Origin: Flammeovirga sp. SJP92
GTDB taxonomy: Bacteria > Bacteroidota > Bacteroidia > Cytophagales > Flammeovirgaceae
Reading direction: 5' to 3'
Assembly (NCBI RefSeq): GCF_001583495.1
Contig: NZ_LQAQ01000107.1
Span: 1 to 51,889, forward strand
Length of the DNA stretch: 51,889 nucleotides
Positions 1 to 9,600 of the stretch are shown in pieces. The translations under genes and the position numbers were made by a program. The notes beneath the pieces were generated by a model. The model was not told the origin of the DNA, did not search any database, and saw only the letters and a program-made list of their open reading frames with translations. Each line of letters starts with the position of its first letter. Positions within the stretch are counted from its first letter, which is position 1.

Positions 1-129
1 TTTGGTACGGCGGCTGGACATCTCTTTTATGATTATGATCGAAGAGGTCTCTATAAAAAGAAGATGCAGAATTTTGTTGATGAGCTGGAAAAGAAGGGAT
101 TGAAACTTACTAAGGTCGGAGGAAAGTAA
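1..129 (+). CDS. 3' end of a cut gene, function unknown
   Basis: An open frame enters from the left edge and reads 42 residues to a TAA at 127-129. The visible tail contains FGTAAGHLFYDYDR followed by a charged helix rich in Lys and Glu. It lies 103 bases upstream of the polyvalent-protein gene on the same strand, so it may belong to the same transfer or replication module. A nucleotide-binding or Toprim-like enzyme can be imagined from the GTAAGHLFYDYD stretch, but the fragment is too short to assign. Confidence 0.5.
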   Translation, partial: FGTAAGHLFYDYDRRGLYKKKMQNFVDELEKKGLKLTKVGGK

Positions 130-232
130 TATAAATATGAGACTGCTTCAATATTTTCTATTGAAGTGGTTGGTAGTAAAATAACCAAAACGATAAAAAC
201 ATTTAACTCAAAAAACGAACCTGAAAACAACT

Positions 233-3200
233 ATGTTCAATATTTTGATAGGTCTGATAAGGTCTAAAAAAGATTCACTTGGTAGATTGCCTGTTAATGA
301 GCAGAAAGTATTTGAAGAGGAATTAAAGGCTTTAAAGAAAGAGTATTCTGGTGTTCATGTAATAGAATTATTCAATGTCAAAGGTGTGAAAGTAAGAATT
401 AAAAGCACAGATATTGATAGGATGAGCCGTACCCTTTCCCAAAGAGCAACTTCCCAAGATAGAGTGATAGAGCTTACTCGTGATTTTTTAGATTTGATCA
501 TTAACGGCAAAAAAGTATATAACGGAAGTTCTTACAATCAGAATTCTGACAAAGCAACTTATAGACATTTCATTCATGTATCTAAGGATAAATTCTCATT
601 AGTAATACAATTTGATGAATCAGTTGGAGGTGCTTTAACATTGAATATTGATCCATTTATCAAGGCAAAACAAGTAAAAACGTATGGTTTTAATTTTGCC
701 GACATAAGAATGGCAATTGCTAATTATCGTATTAATGATGCCATACGAGATGTTTTTTCAAACTCTTACCTTTCTAAAATATTCCTGAAGTATTACTCAG
801 AAGGTTATCGATCTAAAACGGAATATAATTTAGCTCGATTGGTCAAAGGTTTTAAAGGAGACTTCCATTTTGATCTGAAAAAGAAGACGTTTAATTCAAT
901 TATTTTGACAACGGACTTGTTGGAGTCTAATGAGAAAAAATTCCCAATTGAAATAACTGTAGGAAAAGGTAATAAAATTAAGTCAATTGAAGCGAATGGT
1001 GTCAAATTCACGAAAAGGTCCAAAGGATTTGTAGTTGCATCAAAAGTGTTTGAACTTCATTTGAATAAGCAGTCAGATGATCGTCCCAATGAGGTTAAGA
1101 AAAAAGATAAAGAGATTACAGTCTCTAAAAAAACTACTTCTAAAGTTCAAAAAGATGTTTGTGGTAATGCTATTTCACTTATTAGTGAATCTACTTCATT
1201 AAATGGTTGCGATTGCTTAAACCCTCATGAAATCAAAGGTCTTGGTTCTTATGTCTATAATGTATCAGGTGTAGGTGATGGATTATGTGGACTTTCGGGC
1301 ATTCCTCAATTTTTACAGAAAACATATGATAAGGTAACAGAAATTTTATTCCAACGAATAGAAAAGGAGGGGTTATTCTGGCGTAAAAGCTGGAAGGATA
1401 GTGGTACTGGTTATGCTTATAAAGGTAAGGCTATTATGTCACCTATTAATCTGTTCACAAAGAAGTCTTATCGAGGAATGCTCAATCACATGTCACTTTG
1501 GGGAGGTGAAACCCCTTTGTGGTTGACTTTTAAACAGGTCCAAAAACTGAAAGGAAAAATCAAGAAAGGTTCAAAAGCTTCAACGGTCTACTTTTGGGCG
1601 GCTATAGATGCTACCACAAAAGAAATTATCGACTGGGATAAGTTTAGAGAGCTTCAAGCTATTGATAAGGATCTAGCTTTTGTATCTCTTAAATTCTATA
1701 AAGTTTTTAATTATTCGGATACAGAAGGAATCGACCTTAAAAGACATAGCATAACAAAAATTGAAATCAAAAAACAAATTGATTTTAAGGAGGTTGAGCT
1801 TGCGGAAAGAATAGTAGAAGGTATGCCAAAAAGACCACTTCTAAAACATGGTGGTACAGGAGCATTTTATATGCCTGGTGATGACTATGTAAACATGCCT
1901 CACAAAGAAACTTTTGAGAGCGAGCATTTCTATTATTCTGTGTTGTTCCATGAATTAGGCCACTCTACAAAACATAAGTCAAGACTTAACACCACTTTGA
2001 AGGAAAGGCCTTCAGGACGTACAATAGGTGGTAAAAAAGGAAAATCATATTCGGAGGAAGAATTAGTTGCAGAACTTTGTGCGTCATATCTATGCTCAAT
2101 AACTGGTATATGGTTCCATACTTTACAAGATAATTCAGCAGCCTACATTAAGGGCTGGATGAGTGAATACTACAAGACAGACAAGGATTTTGTAAGCAGG
2201 GCAATTGGCAATGCTCAGAAGGCGGCAACTTATATTATTGGAGATACCGAATTAGAGACATTCACAGACCTAAATGAACTTGAAGTATTGGATGAAAAAG
2301 ATAAAAAACAATATGAAAGCGATTTAAAGAATGTTGAATCCATAAATGAGAAATCATCAATTTCTATTGGTTGGACTGATCAAGGTAAAGAATTTAGAGT
2401 AAAAGTTGATGAGCTAAATTATCACTTCCATTTGATAAAGGGAAAAGTGGTGAGCTTTAATATTGCTGATGCTAAACTTCATCATGATATTAAAATGGAT
2501 CATATAGGCCAATTGGCATATGCTAAACTTGCATGTGTAATTAAGCCATTTCTCGAGAATTACAATGGTGATGATAAGCATCAATTCAAGAAGAAATCAA
2601 AACCCAAAACAACTACAAAAAAAGTGACCCCTCAACCTTCTTCAGATAGTGGTAGAGAAAAAATAAGCAAGGCTCGTAAAATGCTAATTGATCTTTTGCC
2701 AAAGCCCAAAAGAGGGAAAAGGTTTACGATTAAAGAGGTGGGAGTAGTTGAAAAGAGACTACATGAGTTAGCAAGGTTTCAGGATCCTTATTTCAAGCAT
2801 TTCTATGATAAGTCAATTGCAATAGGTAAAAAGATAGATGAACAGCATACAAAGTTAATGAGAAAGCAGTGGTACCCTGAAGGTGGTGAGCTTGTTTATA
2901 AAGAAAAACCTGTTTCACCAATTACAAATACTTGGTATGTAAATAAACAGACTTTATCAGAACCTTTTGCAAATATTGTAGAGTCGATTACTGACCGTAT
3001 TCGTGATATAATAAAATATAGTAAGAAAAAACGTTCAGAGTTCTATTATGATGAACTGCTAGATGAACTTGAAAAAGACGTACAAGAAAGAGAAAAAGTT
3101 CTCCAAATGTGGCTTGATGGTATCTCTGATAAAAAATTACTGGAGATAAAAACACCAACTGGATTTATCAACTTTTTACTTAGTGATTATGAAAGATTTT

Positions 3201-5422
3201 TAACGTCTGACAATGGAGCCTCTTACTATTTAAAACTGTTTGTGACCAGGTTATTTACTCTTCGTTTTGATCATACTATTGAACATTGGTACGACTATCA
3301 AAACAGGGATAAAGTAACAATGGAGAAATTCTTCAAGGGAGATATTGTTTATAAAAATTATATCCAAGATCGTAAAGATTCGATAAAACAGACTTTTGAC
3401 AATGGAGTTAAAAGAAATAAGCAAGGTAAAAAGGAGATGATTGAAATCTTTGAGGCTTTATATAAGATCGAGTCAAAGAAGATTCAAAAAACTGTTGTAG
3501 GACTTAGAAATGCCTTTAAGAAGTTAGGATTTATCATAGCAGAAGAATACAACGGATCATTTTATATCTACAAGGAAAGCGAAAAGACAACCTTTGAAAA
3601 TAAGGTGCATTACTACTTTTATATTGATGGTAAATATAAATCTCCGCAATCTGAAAAGGTGCTCTATCTGAAGACTAAAATGCTCAATTATCTCTATACT
3701 TATAAAGGGATGAAAGATGATGCTAACCATTATGCAACTATTAACAAGGTAGAGGAGGATCATTACTTAAAATTATTGGATGATGTTAGGGAATGGGTCG
3801 ATAAAGGGGCTAAGTATGAAGCACCAAAACGATTAAATTATGATACTGATGCAGTTATTACCATCAAAGGGAAAAAGGTTGCCAATGCTCGAATTGCTTT
3901 TAGTCTGAACTTGCTTAATAATAGTAATGCCTATTTATTCAATAAAGAAGGTGTCGAATTAGAATACAAGCATTCATTCCCAAGTAAGTCATATTATACA
4001 CATGAATTTGAACTTATTTCAACATCAAAGAAGGTCATTATTGATGATAAAGAGAAAAAGATAATTGCTGTTGAAAAAATGCCAAAATCTTCAAGTGAAA
4101 TTACTTTACTCATGAAACCTTATCTCAACTTGGAATTAAGTAAGGGTAGAGTGAAAGTCGATCTTACAAAGCTTGAAGAAGCAAAAAAACTGAAGGCTGA
4201 AGGTCAATCGAAGTTAGCAAAAGCAATATTTTCACTTTTAGATAAAGTTGAAAAATTAACACCTGAGGATCAATCTAATATCAAAGTTGATGATAGTGAT
4301 AAATCATTTAATAGGATAATAAATATCCCTATTAATGAAATTCATACTTCGAGAAAGAGGTTTCAAAATAGGGTAGATTCACATTCTTCAGAATCGGCAG
4401 AAAGAATCATCAAAGATTTTTATGATGGCAAATTTGATTGGGCGAAGTTTGACCCAATAACAGTATGGAAAGATCCGATACAGAATAAGCTATTTGTTTT
4501 ATCAGGACATTCAAGGCTTGCCGCTTTTAAGGAGATAAAATCATTCGATACTGATTTTTTTAATATTCCGGCAAAAGTGTTTAAAGGTACTGAGAAAGAA
4601 GCGATCAAGTTTGCACTAACTTCTAATACACTTTCAACAAAGGAAACAGAATTGGAAAGAGCGAACTATTACAGACAATCCTTAAAAGCCTGTGAATTGA
4701 AATTAGCGGGACAAAATGATTGTATAAAAGAAGTGCTTAGTGAACTTAAAAGTGCCGAAGGAAAGAACTGGAAATTCATTTGGAATATCACACAGTTGAA
4801 CCCTAAAGGTTTTGCCCTTGACCAATTAAAACTCCTAGATAAATCAAGTGAAGAGAACGCCTCTATTGCACGAACTATTGCTGATTGGGTAGGAGAATCA
4901 AGACTTCAACATCCTCAGCTCACAAATCAACATGAAAATGAAATAACCAAATGGTTGTTTGAAAAAGGATATGGAAGTAAAGCAGGTCAGTTTAAAGCAA
5001 AATCTAAGTTTTTAAAGTACTTACATGATGCCATTCAAAAGAATACAGAGTTTGGCAAATTCCTTCCTGATAAACCTTTAAACATTGCCAAAAGTATTTC
5101 TAAATCAGAAGTTGAAATAGCTTTTGATTACGAGCTACAGATTTTAAAAGATACTGTAAACGAAATTGAAAAAGGTATTAAAGAAAGATCTACGAGGTAT
5201 TATCAGGCAGTGAATGAAGGTCGTATTACCGACGAACAAGCAAAAGATATGCTTTCGGAATGGTATAAGAAATTAACAGTGGCAAAGTCTAAACTCAATA
5301 ATTTTGCAGGTACTAAGAATAGAGTAATGGATGCAGCCAAGAATCAGGGAGTATTATTTGGTTTGAAGAAAAATAAAATCAATTGGGATAAACTACTTAA
5401 ACAAATTAGTGATGAAAAATAG
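233..5422 (+). CDS. Large polyvalent protein: ArdC-like, zincin metallopeptidase and ParB-like regions
   Basis: This 1729-residue protein carries several regions seen together in polyvalent proteins of phages and conjugative elements. Residues about 362-480 resemble the ArdC N-terminal ssDNA-binding domain (IEKEGLFWRKSW, then SPINLFTKKSYRGMLN and PLWLTFKQV). A zincin follows, with H573-E-L-G-H577 and a likely third zinc ligand E614 in EELVAELCASYLC. Residues about 1362-1470 look like a ParB N-terminal domain, with the GHSRLAAFKEI box near residue 1425. The remaining Lys/Glu-rich stretches are unassigned. ArdC proteins are known to protect incoming DNA from restriction and such proteins are thought to enter the recipient with the DNA; that role is inferred here. 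The gene overlaps the next one, suggesting co-translation. Its length and domain mix mark the left part of the window as mobile DNA. Confidence 0.85.
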   Translation: MFNILIGLIRSKKDSLGRLPVNEQKVFEEELKALKKEYSGVHVIELFNVKGVKVRIKSTDIDRMSRTLSQRATSQDRVIELTRDFLDLIINGKKVYNGSSYNQNSDKATYRHFIHVSKDKFSLVIQFDESVGGALTLNIDPFIKAKQVKTYGFNFADIRMAIANYRINDAIRDVFSNSYLSKIFLKYYSEGYRSKTEYNLARLVKGFKGDFHFDLKKKTFNSIILTTDLLESNEKKFPIEITVGKGNKIKSIEANGVKFTKRSKGFVVASKVFELHLNKQSDDRPNEVKKKDKEITVSKKTTSKVQKDVCGNAISLISESTSLNGCDCLNPHEIKGLGSYVYNVSGVGDGLCGLSGIPQFLQKTYDKVTEILFQRIEKEGLFWRKSWKDSGTGYAYKGKAIMSPINLFTKKSYRGMLNHMSLWGGETPLWLTFKQVQKLKGKIKKGSKASTVYFWAAIDATTKEIIDWDKFRELQAIDKDLAFVSLKFYKVFNYSDTEGIDLKRHSITKIEIKKQIDFKEVELAERIVEGMPKRPLLKHGGTGAFYMPGDDYVNMPHKETFESEHFYYSVLFHELGHSTKHKSRLNTTLKERPSGRTIGGKKGKSYSEEELVAELCASYLCSITGIWFHTLQDNSAAYIKGWMSEYYKTDKDFVSRAIGNAQKAATYIIGDTELETFTDLNELEVLDEKDKKQYESDLKNVESINEKSSISIGWTDQGKEFRVKVDELNYHFHLIKGKVVSFNIADAKLHHDIKMDHIGQLAYAKLACVIKPFLENYNGDDKHQFKKKSKPKTTTKKVTPQPSSDSGREKISKARKMLIDLLPKPKRGKRFTIKEVGVVEKRLHELARFQDPYFKHFYDKSIAIGKKIDEQHTKLMRKQWYPEGGELVYKEKPVSPITNTWYVNKQTLSEPFANIVESITDRIRDIIKYSKKKRSEFYYDELLDELEKDVQEREKVLQMWLDGISDKKLLEIKTPTGFINFLLSDYERFLTSDNGASYYLKLFVTRLFTLRFDHTIEHWYDYQNRDKVTMEKFFKGDIVYKNYIQDRKDSIKQTFDNGVKRNKQGKKEMIEIFEALYKIESKKIQKTVVGLRNAFKKLGFIIAEEYNGSFYIYKESEKTTFENKVHYYFYIDGKYKSPQSEKVLYLKTKMLNYLYTYKGMKDDANHYATINKVEEDHYLKLLDDVREWVDKGAKYEAPKRLNYDTDAVITIKGKKVANARIAFSLNLLNNSNAYLFNKEGVELEYKHSFPSKSYYTHEFELISTSKKVIIDDKEKKIIAVEKMPKSSSEITLLMKPYLNLELSKGRVKVDLTKLEEAKKLKAEGQSKLAKAIFSLLDKVEKLTPEDQSNIKVDDSDKSFNRIINIPINEIHTSRKRFQNRVDSHSSESAERIIKDFYDGKFDWAKFDPITVWKDPIQNKLFVLSGHSRLAAFKEIKSFDTDFFNIPAKVFKGTEKEAIKFALTSNTLSTKETELERANYYRQSLKACELKLAGQNDCIKEVLSELKSAEGKNWKFIWNITQLNPKGFALDQLKLLDKSSEENASIARTIADWVGESRLQHPQLTNQHENEITKWLFEKGYGSKAGQFKAKSKFLKYLHDAIQKNTEFGKFLPDKPLNIAKSISKSEVEIAFDYELQILKDTVNEIEKGIKERSTRYYQAVNEGRITDEQAKDMLSEWYKKLTVAKSKLNNFAGTKNRVMDAAKNQGVLFGLKKNKINWDKLLKQISDEK

Positions 5423-6173
5423 CAGAAGCCGTTCAATTGATGCAATTGAATTAGAAATAAAAAATGCAGAAAAAAGAAAAACCAGCAGAAAGATCACACT
5501 TCAGACAAATAAAAAGAAAGTAGGTTCTCTTGGAGCAATTCGCATTGATAAAACAAGGCCTTCTACAAGTCTTATTCAATTACCTACAGTTGTAGGCGAT
5601 TTCTTAGAACATGTAGAAAGGAAAGAATATGCTTTAGTCCTTAGAGGCCAAAAAGGAGCAGGGAAATCGACTCTTCTATTTCAAATTATGAATGCATTTG
5701 GTATTGCAGGTTATAGTGTTTGTTTCTTTTCATTGGAAATGGCTGGAGATAGTAAACTTATTTCCAATATGAGAGATAAACACCTTGATAGTCATGCTCA
5801 AAGAAATACCTATATCGTTTCAGATACTCCCAATGGCATTAAAGATCTTGAAGAAGCGGCCAGAAAGTTTGATGTGGTGGCTATTGACAGCTTTTCAAAA
5901 ATCAAAGGAACAAAACAGGATGACTTTGACTATTTAAGAAAAAAATATCCTAACACTTTCTTCCTGGTTATTTTTCAATCTACAACAGCAGGAACAGCAA
6001 GAGGTGGAACCATGAGTGAATATGATGCCCAATGTGTCATTCAGTGTGATGTTCCAGGGATAGCCTATTGTGAGAAGAATAGATATTCAGAAGGGGAGAC
6101 GATCTATTATGATATTCATAAAAAAAAGATTGTAGGTGAATCTCCTCCTAAAAAGTCAAAAAGAAGAAAATAA
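5412..6173 (+). CDS. RecA/DnaB-like P-loop ATPase of the mobile element
   Basis: The protein has a Walker A motif GQKGAGKST (G79-T87), a following helix and SLEM segment typical of RecA/DnaB/RadA-type ATPases, and a Walker B-like VVAIDS with D159. The C-terminus is basic (KKSKRRK) and could bind DNA. About 253 residues is close to a lone ATPase core without the helicase N-domain of DnaB. The ATG at 5412 lies inside the end of the polyvalent-protein gene, so the two are probably translationally coupled; a GTG at 5409 is one codon earlier. It probably acts in replication, recombination or processing of the element. The ATPase fold is clear from motifs; the precise role is not. Confidence 0.75.
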   Translation: MKNSRSRSIDAIELEIKNAEKRKTSRKITLQTNKKKVGSLGAIRIDKTRPSTSLIQLPTVVGDFLEHVERKEYALVLRGQKGAGKSTLLFQIMNAFGIAGYSVCFFSLEMAGDSKLISNMRDKHLDSHAQRNTYIVSDTPNGIKDLEEAARKFDVVAIDSFSKIKGTKQDDFDYLRKKYPNTFFLVIFQSTTAGTARGGTMSEYDAQCVIQCDVPGIAYCEKNRYSEGETIYYDIHKKKIVGESPPKKSKRRK

Positions 6174-6201
6174 ATTTTAAAAACCCAAAATCAACAAACA
6201 A

Positions 6202-6870
6202 ATGATGTCACTCATAACACCAATTATAAGGAAGGCTAAGCAATATATCTGGCCCAAAATTAAAGCTCATGGATTAGAAGCAATCCTCATTCTGTTTTCC
6301 ATATTACTACTTTGTTTTTCTGTTTATAAAGCAGATAAACTAAAAGAAGAAAGAGAGAAGTTTAAAGCACTTGAAAAGCTGATAGAAGGGAAGGAGCAAA
6401 AGTTAGAAACCTATACCAATATTAATGGGGATCTTACCTATCAAATTGAAGCCCTGAAACTTTCGAAAAATACTATGAAAGAGATGTATGATCAAAAGGA
6501 ATTTCAATGGCTTTCAAAATTTGAAAATCTAAACAAGAAATATCAAAACTTAGAAAGTGCTTATCAAATTTCTCTCAATGTAAATGAAAGAATTGAGAAT
6601 TTATCAATTACAGATTCGGTAATTAAAATAGGGGTAGATACGATAAAAGTTTATAATGCTATTACTCACAAAGATAAATTTTTGGATCTTACAGTTCTAT
6701 GGGACTCGACTAAGACCGCTCAAATTGAATATAGTGTTTTGGCTCCTGTTGAAATCATTTCTTATTGGGAACGGAAGTGGTTTTTAGGTAAGAAAAAATG
6801 GAAGTTTGAGATTGTTTCTAGTAATAAACATGTAGATATCAGAGATACTTTTTCAATAATTTTAAAATAA
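6202..6870 (+). CDS. Membrane-anchored coiled-coil protein, DUF6549/spanin-like
   Basis: The 222-residue product has one N-terminal transmembrane helix (about residues 28-45, ILILFSILLLCFSVY) followed by a long Lys/Glu-rich coiled coil and a C-terminal beta-like region ending in YWERKWFLGKKKW. This layout and the WFLGKKKW-type tail resemble DUF6549 proteins of Bacteroidota phages, whose inner-membrane helix plus periplasmic coil is spanin-like. It sits 28 bases after the ATPase gene. A decayed copy of its 3' end lies at 13210-13438. The family match is from memory of the pattern; lysis or envelope function is inference. Confidence 0.6.
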   Translation: MMSLITPIIRKAKQYIWPKIKAHGLEAILILFSILLLCFSVYKADKLKEEREKFKALEKLIEGKEQKLETYTNINGDLTYQIEALKLSKNTMKEMYDQKEFQWLSKFENLNKKYQNLESAYQISLNVNERIENLSITDSVIKIGVDTIKVYNAITHKDKFLDLTVLWDSTKTAQIEYSVLAPVEIISYWERKWFLGKKKWKFEIVSSNKHVDIRDTFSIILK

Positions 6871-6966
6871 CACATTGCACGATTTTGATAATTGTGCTTG
6901 ATGTTATATTATTGAATATGAATCGTTAAGCAGTTAAGCCCTCCTCTATTTTAGAGTTGGGTTTTT
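6863..6966 (+). repeat. 104-bp direct repeat, copy 1
   Basis: The segment beginning TAAAATAACACATTGCACGA and ending at the terminator T-run recurs at 13435-13538 in the same orientation. By eye the two differ at about ten positions. It covers the last bases and 3' flank of the DUF6549-like gene and its terminator. Confidence 0.85.
6936..6966 (+). terminator. Rho-independent terminator (copy 1)
   Basis: AAGCCC and CTCTA pair with TAGAG and GGGTTT (G-T pairs included) around a short loop, followed by a T-run. It ends the module of polyvalent protein, ATPase and DUF6549-like gene. Confidence 0.75.
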
Positions 6967-7602
6967 TAATTTTTTGAAATTCCTTAAATAGGTTATTTTA
7001 ATATGAAATACCCCAATCAAGCAAATATTTTTTTAAGACTTTCTATTGAATTTAGGTTCATCTAATGTTATTTTTTGTGTAAATAAAACTACAACTTTTC
7101 ATTCTTTTGAACAAGGTATCTATTTATCATCTGGCATTATAATAATAGGTATCTCCAATTCGAAAACTTATCAATAAAGATTTTAAACATATCAACGAAT
7201 GTTCATTTCAGAACATTAAATCCACCTTTAAATCTCTGGAATTTAGATTGTGTAAATCCATAAGGTATTCAACGGACACCATTAATTTGATATTGTTTTT
7301 TTGAAACTATATAGGGTTTTAATATGATTATTACACTATTATAATTGAGGGTGACAAAACGTGATCATTTGCCAATCAAAATAAATTCTCAATTGTGAAA
7401 AAGTTAATTATGTCAATAACATAAATAACATCTGTATCTTTTTCTGAAAAGAAGGTACAACCTTACGTTAACATGTATAGAGAGAATATGATGGCTAATT
7501 TTTCATAAAAGCATATAGAATCAAATTGACCAATATCCGGTCAACACGGTGATTGTGCCAACTGTGATCCAAACTATCAAGAATCTAAATAATCAATCAA
7601 AT
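6967..7602. other. Intergenic, no gene seen
   Basis: This AT-rich stretch between the terminator and a small membrane-protein frame shows no convincing coding frame, RNA or strong hairpin. It may hold the promoter for the following genes, but I cannot place one with confidence. Confidence 0.5.
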
Positions 7603-7785
7603 ATGCTATTAATAATGTACACTTTATCTTCACTAACTGTGGGAATACTTGCTAGAGTATTAGGATTGACTCCGCAAAGATTTGAAAACATCCACGATGT
7701 AATTAAGGTACCAATGTTAATGGGACTTATTTTGTGCCCTCCAATAGTTTTAGGATGGTGGTTATCAGATGTCTCAAGAAAATAA
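7603..7785 (+). CDS. Small two-helix membrane protein, unknown
   Basis: From the ATG at 7603 the frame gives 60 residues with two hydrophobic segments (MYTLSSLTVGILARVLGL and VPMLMGLILCPPIVLGWWL) separated by a short polar loop. A GTG at 7549 would add 18 residues but is less attractive. The stop lies 8 bases before the ATG of the lipoprotein gene, so the two may be co-transcribed. The sequence is not recognised. A chance frame cannot be excluded because the gene is short, but the two clean helices argue for a real membrane peptide. Confidence 0.45.
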   Translation: MLLIMYTLSSLTVGILARVLGLTPQRFENIHDVIKVPMLMGLILCPPIVLGWWLSDVSRK

Positions 7786-7793
7786 AAAATCAA

Positions 7794-8612
7794 ATGAAAA
7801 ATTTATTAATTACAATTGTAGTAGTTTTATCATTTTTCTCATGCTCTGAAAAAAGAGAAAATGTATCTCCAAAACCTAATCCACAACAATCCAATATAAG
7901 ATTGAACACCGTAGATGAGTTGTCACAGATTAGAGTGAATATACAATTAATTAAGTATGAAGACAATGGTAGCACAAACTATGTTTGGAGAGGTAATACA
8001 CAAGAAAATATGTCAATACCAAGGCAAGATCCTGGGAGATATGTACTACAAGCAGATAATGGTAATCCAGAGCAAGGAGCATGGCGATATATTGGAAAAA
8101 AATCATTTGAACTACTCCCTGATTCAATTGCCCATATTGGCCTTGAGGTTTTAGCTAATACAGCTATTGGGAGATTTGTAGATAAATCTGATTTCATTTG
8201 TGAAATTGATGTGAAGTTAGTCTATGAAGGTAATGCAGGAAGATTTAGACATTATATGTCGGGATATGGAAATGATGGATTGGTTACAGATGTTTCTAGG
8301 ATTCGTGACACAGGACCAGATGATATGTTAGACTTCATTACTATTTATAATATGGCATCTCATAGACACGCAGTATTAAAAGGAAAACTTATTGGAATGG
8401 AAGTACGATATAGAACTATCGGGTCACGACCATCGGGAGCTATTAAAAAGATAACTTTACCAACTCCTGTAGATACAGATTTTGATCATTTGTATACTTT
8501 TAATATCGATCTTAAGAAATTATATGAAGGGTCAGCAAATGAGCGTAATGTGAATTGTAATATAACTACTAGAAGACTTACACCTGTGGATATCGAAGTA
8601 AATAATATCTAG
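7794..8612 (+). CDS. Putative lipoprotein, unknown function
   Basis: The start chosen is the ATG at 7794, which gives a lipoprotein signal (MKNLLITIVVVLSFFSCSEK) with cysteine 17 in an S-F-F-S-C lipobox. The mature 256 residues are rich in beta-type sequence, with a fimbrillin- or DUF-like feel (repeated alternating hydrophobic residues, GRY and IYNMASH segments), and lack transmembrane helices. It probably sits in the periplasm or on the outer membrane. It is the second gene of a small cluster with the upstream membrane peptide and a downstream anchored protein. No family is recognised. Confidence 0.7.
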   Translation: MKNLLITIVVVLSFFSCSEKRENVSPKPNPQQSNIRLNTVDELSQIRVNIQLIKYEDNGSTNYVWRGNTQENMSIPRQDPGRYVLQADNGNPEQGAWRYIGKKSFELLPDSIAHIGLEVLANTAIGRFVDKSDFICEIDVKLVYEGNAGRFRHYMSGYGNDGLVTDVSRIRDTGPDDMLDFITIYNMASHRHAVLKGKLIGMEVRYRTIGSRPSGAIKKITLPTPVDTDFDHLYTFNIDLKKLYEGSANERNVNCNITTRRLTPVDIEVNNI

Positions 8613-8634
8613 TCAATCCATACAAATTTTTATT

Positions 8635-9015
8635 ATGAAAAAGTTAATTGTAATAATTCTATCAGCAGTTCTAATCACAATTATTGGATATTTTTCCTAT
8701 AAAGAATACAACAAATTTCCGATTCATTCTGATGGGGCTAAGCTGAAGTATATCGATGGATCATTAAAGAAAGAAGCACAAATCAATGATGTTATTTCTC
8801 GATTTGGTGTACCTCAAGCAGTAAAGAAAAACGTGTGGTTTCACACTGATGGCTGGGGACCAGTCTACTATTACAGTCATATGGGCAAACAAATTGAAGT
8901 ACATCTTGTGTGGGATAAATATGAAAAAGAACGATTTACATATATCTATTACAAAGGAAGAGGAGGTTCTTTTAGAGTTGTGCCAACAATGTCTAAGAAA
9001 CTAAATTATAATTAG
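8635..9015 (+). CDS. Small membrane-anchored protein, weakly SmpA/OmlA-like
   Basis: The 126-residue product starts with a transmembrane or signal-anchor helix (MKKLIVIILSAVLITIIGYF) and has a soluble domain containing INDVISRFGVPQAV. That motif recalls the helix-plus-G-x-P element of SmpA/OmlA-type lipoprotein folds, but there is no lipobox cysteine. It follows the lipoprotein gene by 22 bases on the same strand and probably shares its transcript. The fold suggestion is weak. Confidence 0.6.
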   Translation: MKKLIVIILSAVLITIIGYFSYKEYNKFPIHSDGAKLKYIDGSLKKEAQINDVISRFGVPQAVKKNVWFHTDGWGPVYYYSHMGKQIEVHLVWDKYEKERFTYIYYKGRGGSFRVVPTMSKKLNYN

Positions 9016-9221
9016 TAGCTAGCAATAAAAAATATGTTTAGTAAAATCCATTAAACGAGACAGTTTATAAGAGATTTAATATCGAAAGAAAACTTAATGC
9101 TTAAAATTGGGAGTGTGGATTTGCAATAAAAAACTAGACAAATAATTAAGCACTGTTCAACATTTTGAAATAGTAATAAAGATAAGGACTCATGTAGCTC
9201 CAATTAAAAAGCTTGAGGATT

Positions 9222-9257
9222 AAAAACCACCCAAAAGTGGGCAAGGGTGCTGTTTTT
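9222..9257 (+). terminator. Terminator-like hairpin
   Basis: AAAAAC-CACCC pairs with GGGTG-(CT)-GTTTTT around a 12-nt loop, leaving a 2-nt bulge. The 3' arm carries its own T-run. It lies 207 bases after the stop of the small anchored protein, and may end that transcript or be part of an untranslated leader. Confidence 0.5.
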
Positions 9258-9403
9258 ACTGTTCTAACCTCAATTAAGGAACGTAGCTATTTCAGGTTTC
9301 GAAAATCAAAACCTACCACTCAGAAATACAATCTAAGAGAGCTTGTCATAATATAACAGATACTATCATAGAATTAGAACTTATTTGATAGAAATAAACC
9401 TGA

Positions 9404-9450
9404 ATAGGTTCTAGTAGCAGATATATTCTCATTAATCCAGTAGAACCTAT
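9404..9450. repeat. 10-bp inverted repeat
   Basis: ATAGGTTCTA at 9404-9413 is perfectly complementary to TAGAACCTAT at 9441-9450, with a 27-nt spacer. It could be a binding site or part of a structured leader. Confidence 0.45.
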
Positions 9451-9469
9451 CAACATTACGTTCTACCTC

Positions 9470-9488
9470 CTTATCTTTATAAGATAAG
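9470..9488. promoter_or_regulatory. Perfect palindrome, possible operator
   Basis: CTTATCTT-TAT-AAGATAAG forms 8-bp arms around a 3-nt centre, 112 bases before the ATG of the nuclease/coiled-coil gene. The size and symmetry fit a site for a dimeric repressor, but no candidate regulator is encoded next to it. Confidence 0.35.
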
Positions 9489-9600
9489 TTTATAATGTAT
9501 GACCATGGATTGAAAATGAACAAACAAAGACTATAATTTTATCCAATCATCACATTTCAAGCTTAACTAAACAACATATTTTACCTAACCAATTTGTATC

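Larger units (their letters stand above)
9016..9600. other. 585-bp intergenic with three dyad structures
   Basis: No gene is seen. The stretch holds a terminator-like hairpin at 9222-9257, a 10-bp inverted repeat at 9404-9450 and a perfect palindrome at 9470-9488, all upstream of the nuclease/coiled-coil gene. They are listed separately. Confidence 0.6.

Noticed and set aside
7549-7602. GTG start for the small two-helix protein
   Set aside because: The extra 18 residues are polar and not needed for the first helix; the ATG at 7603 is simpler.
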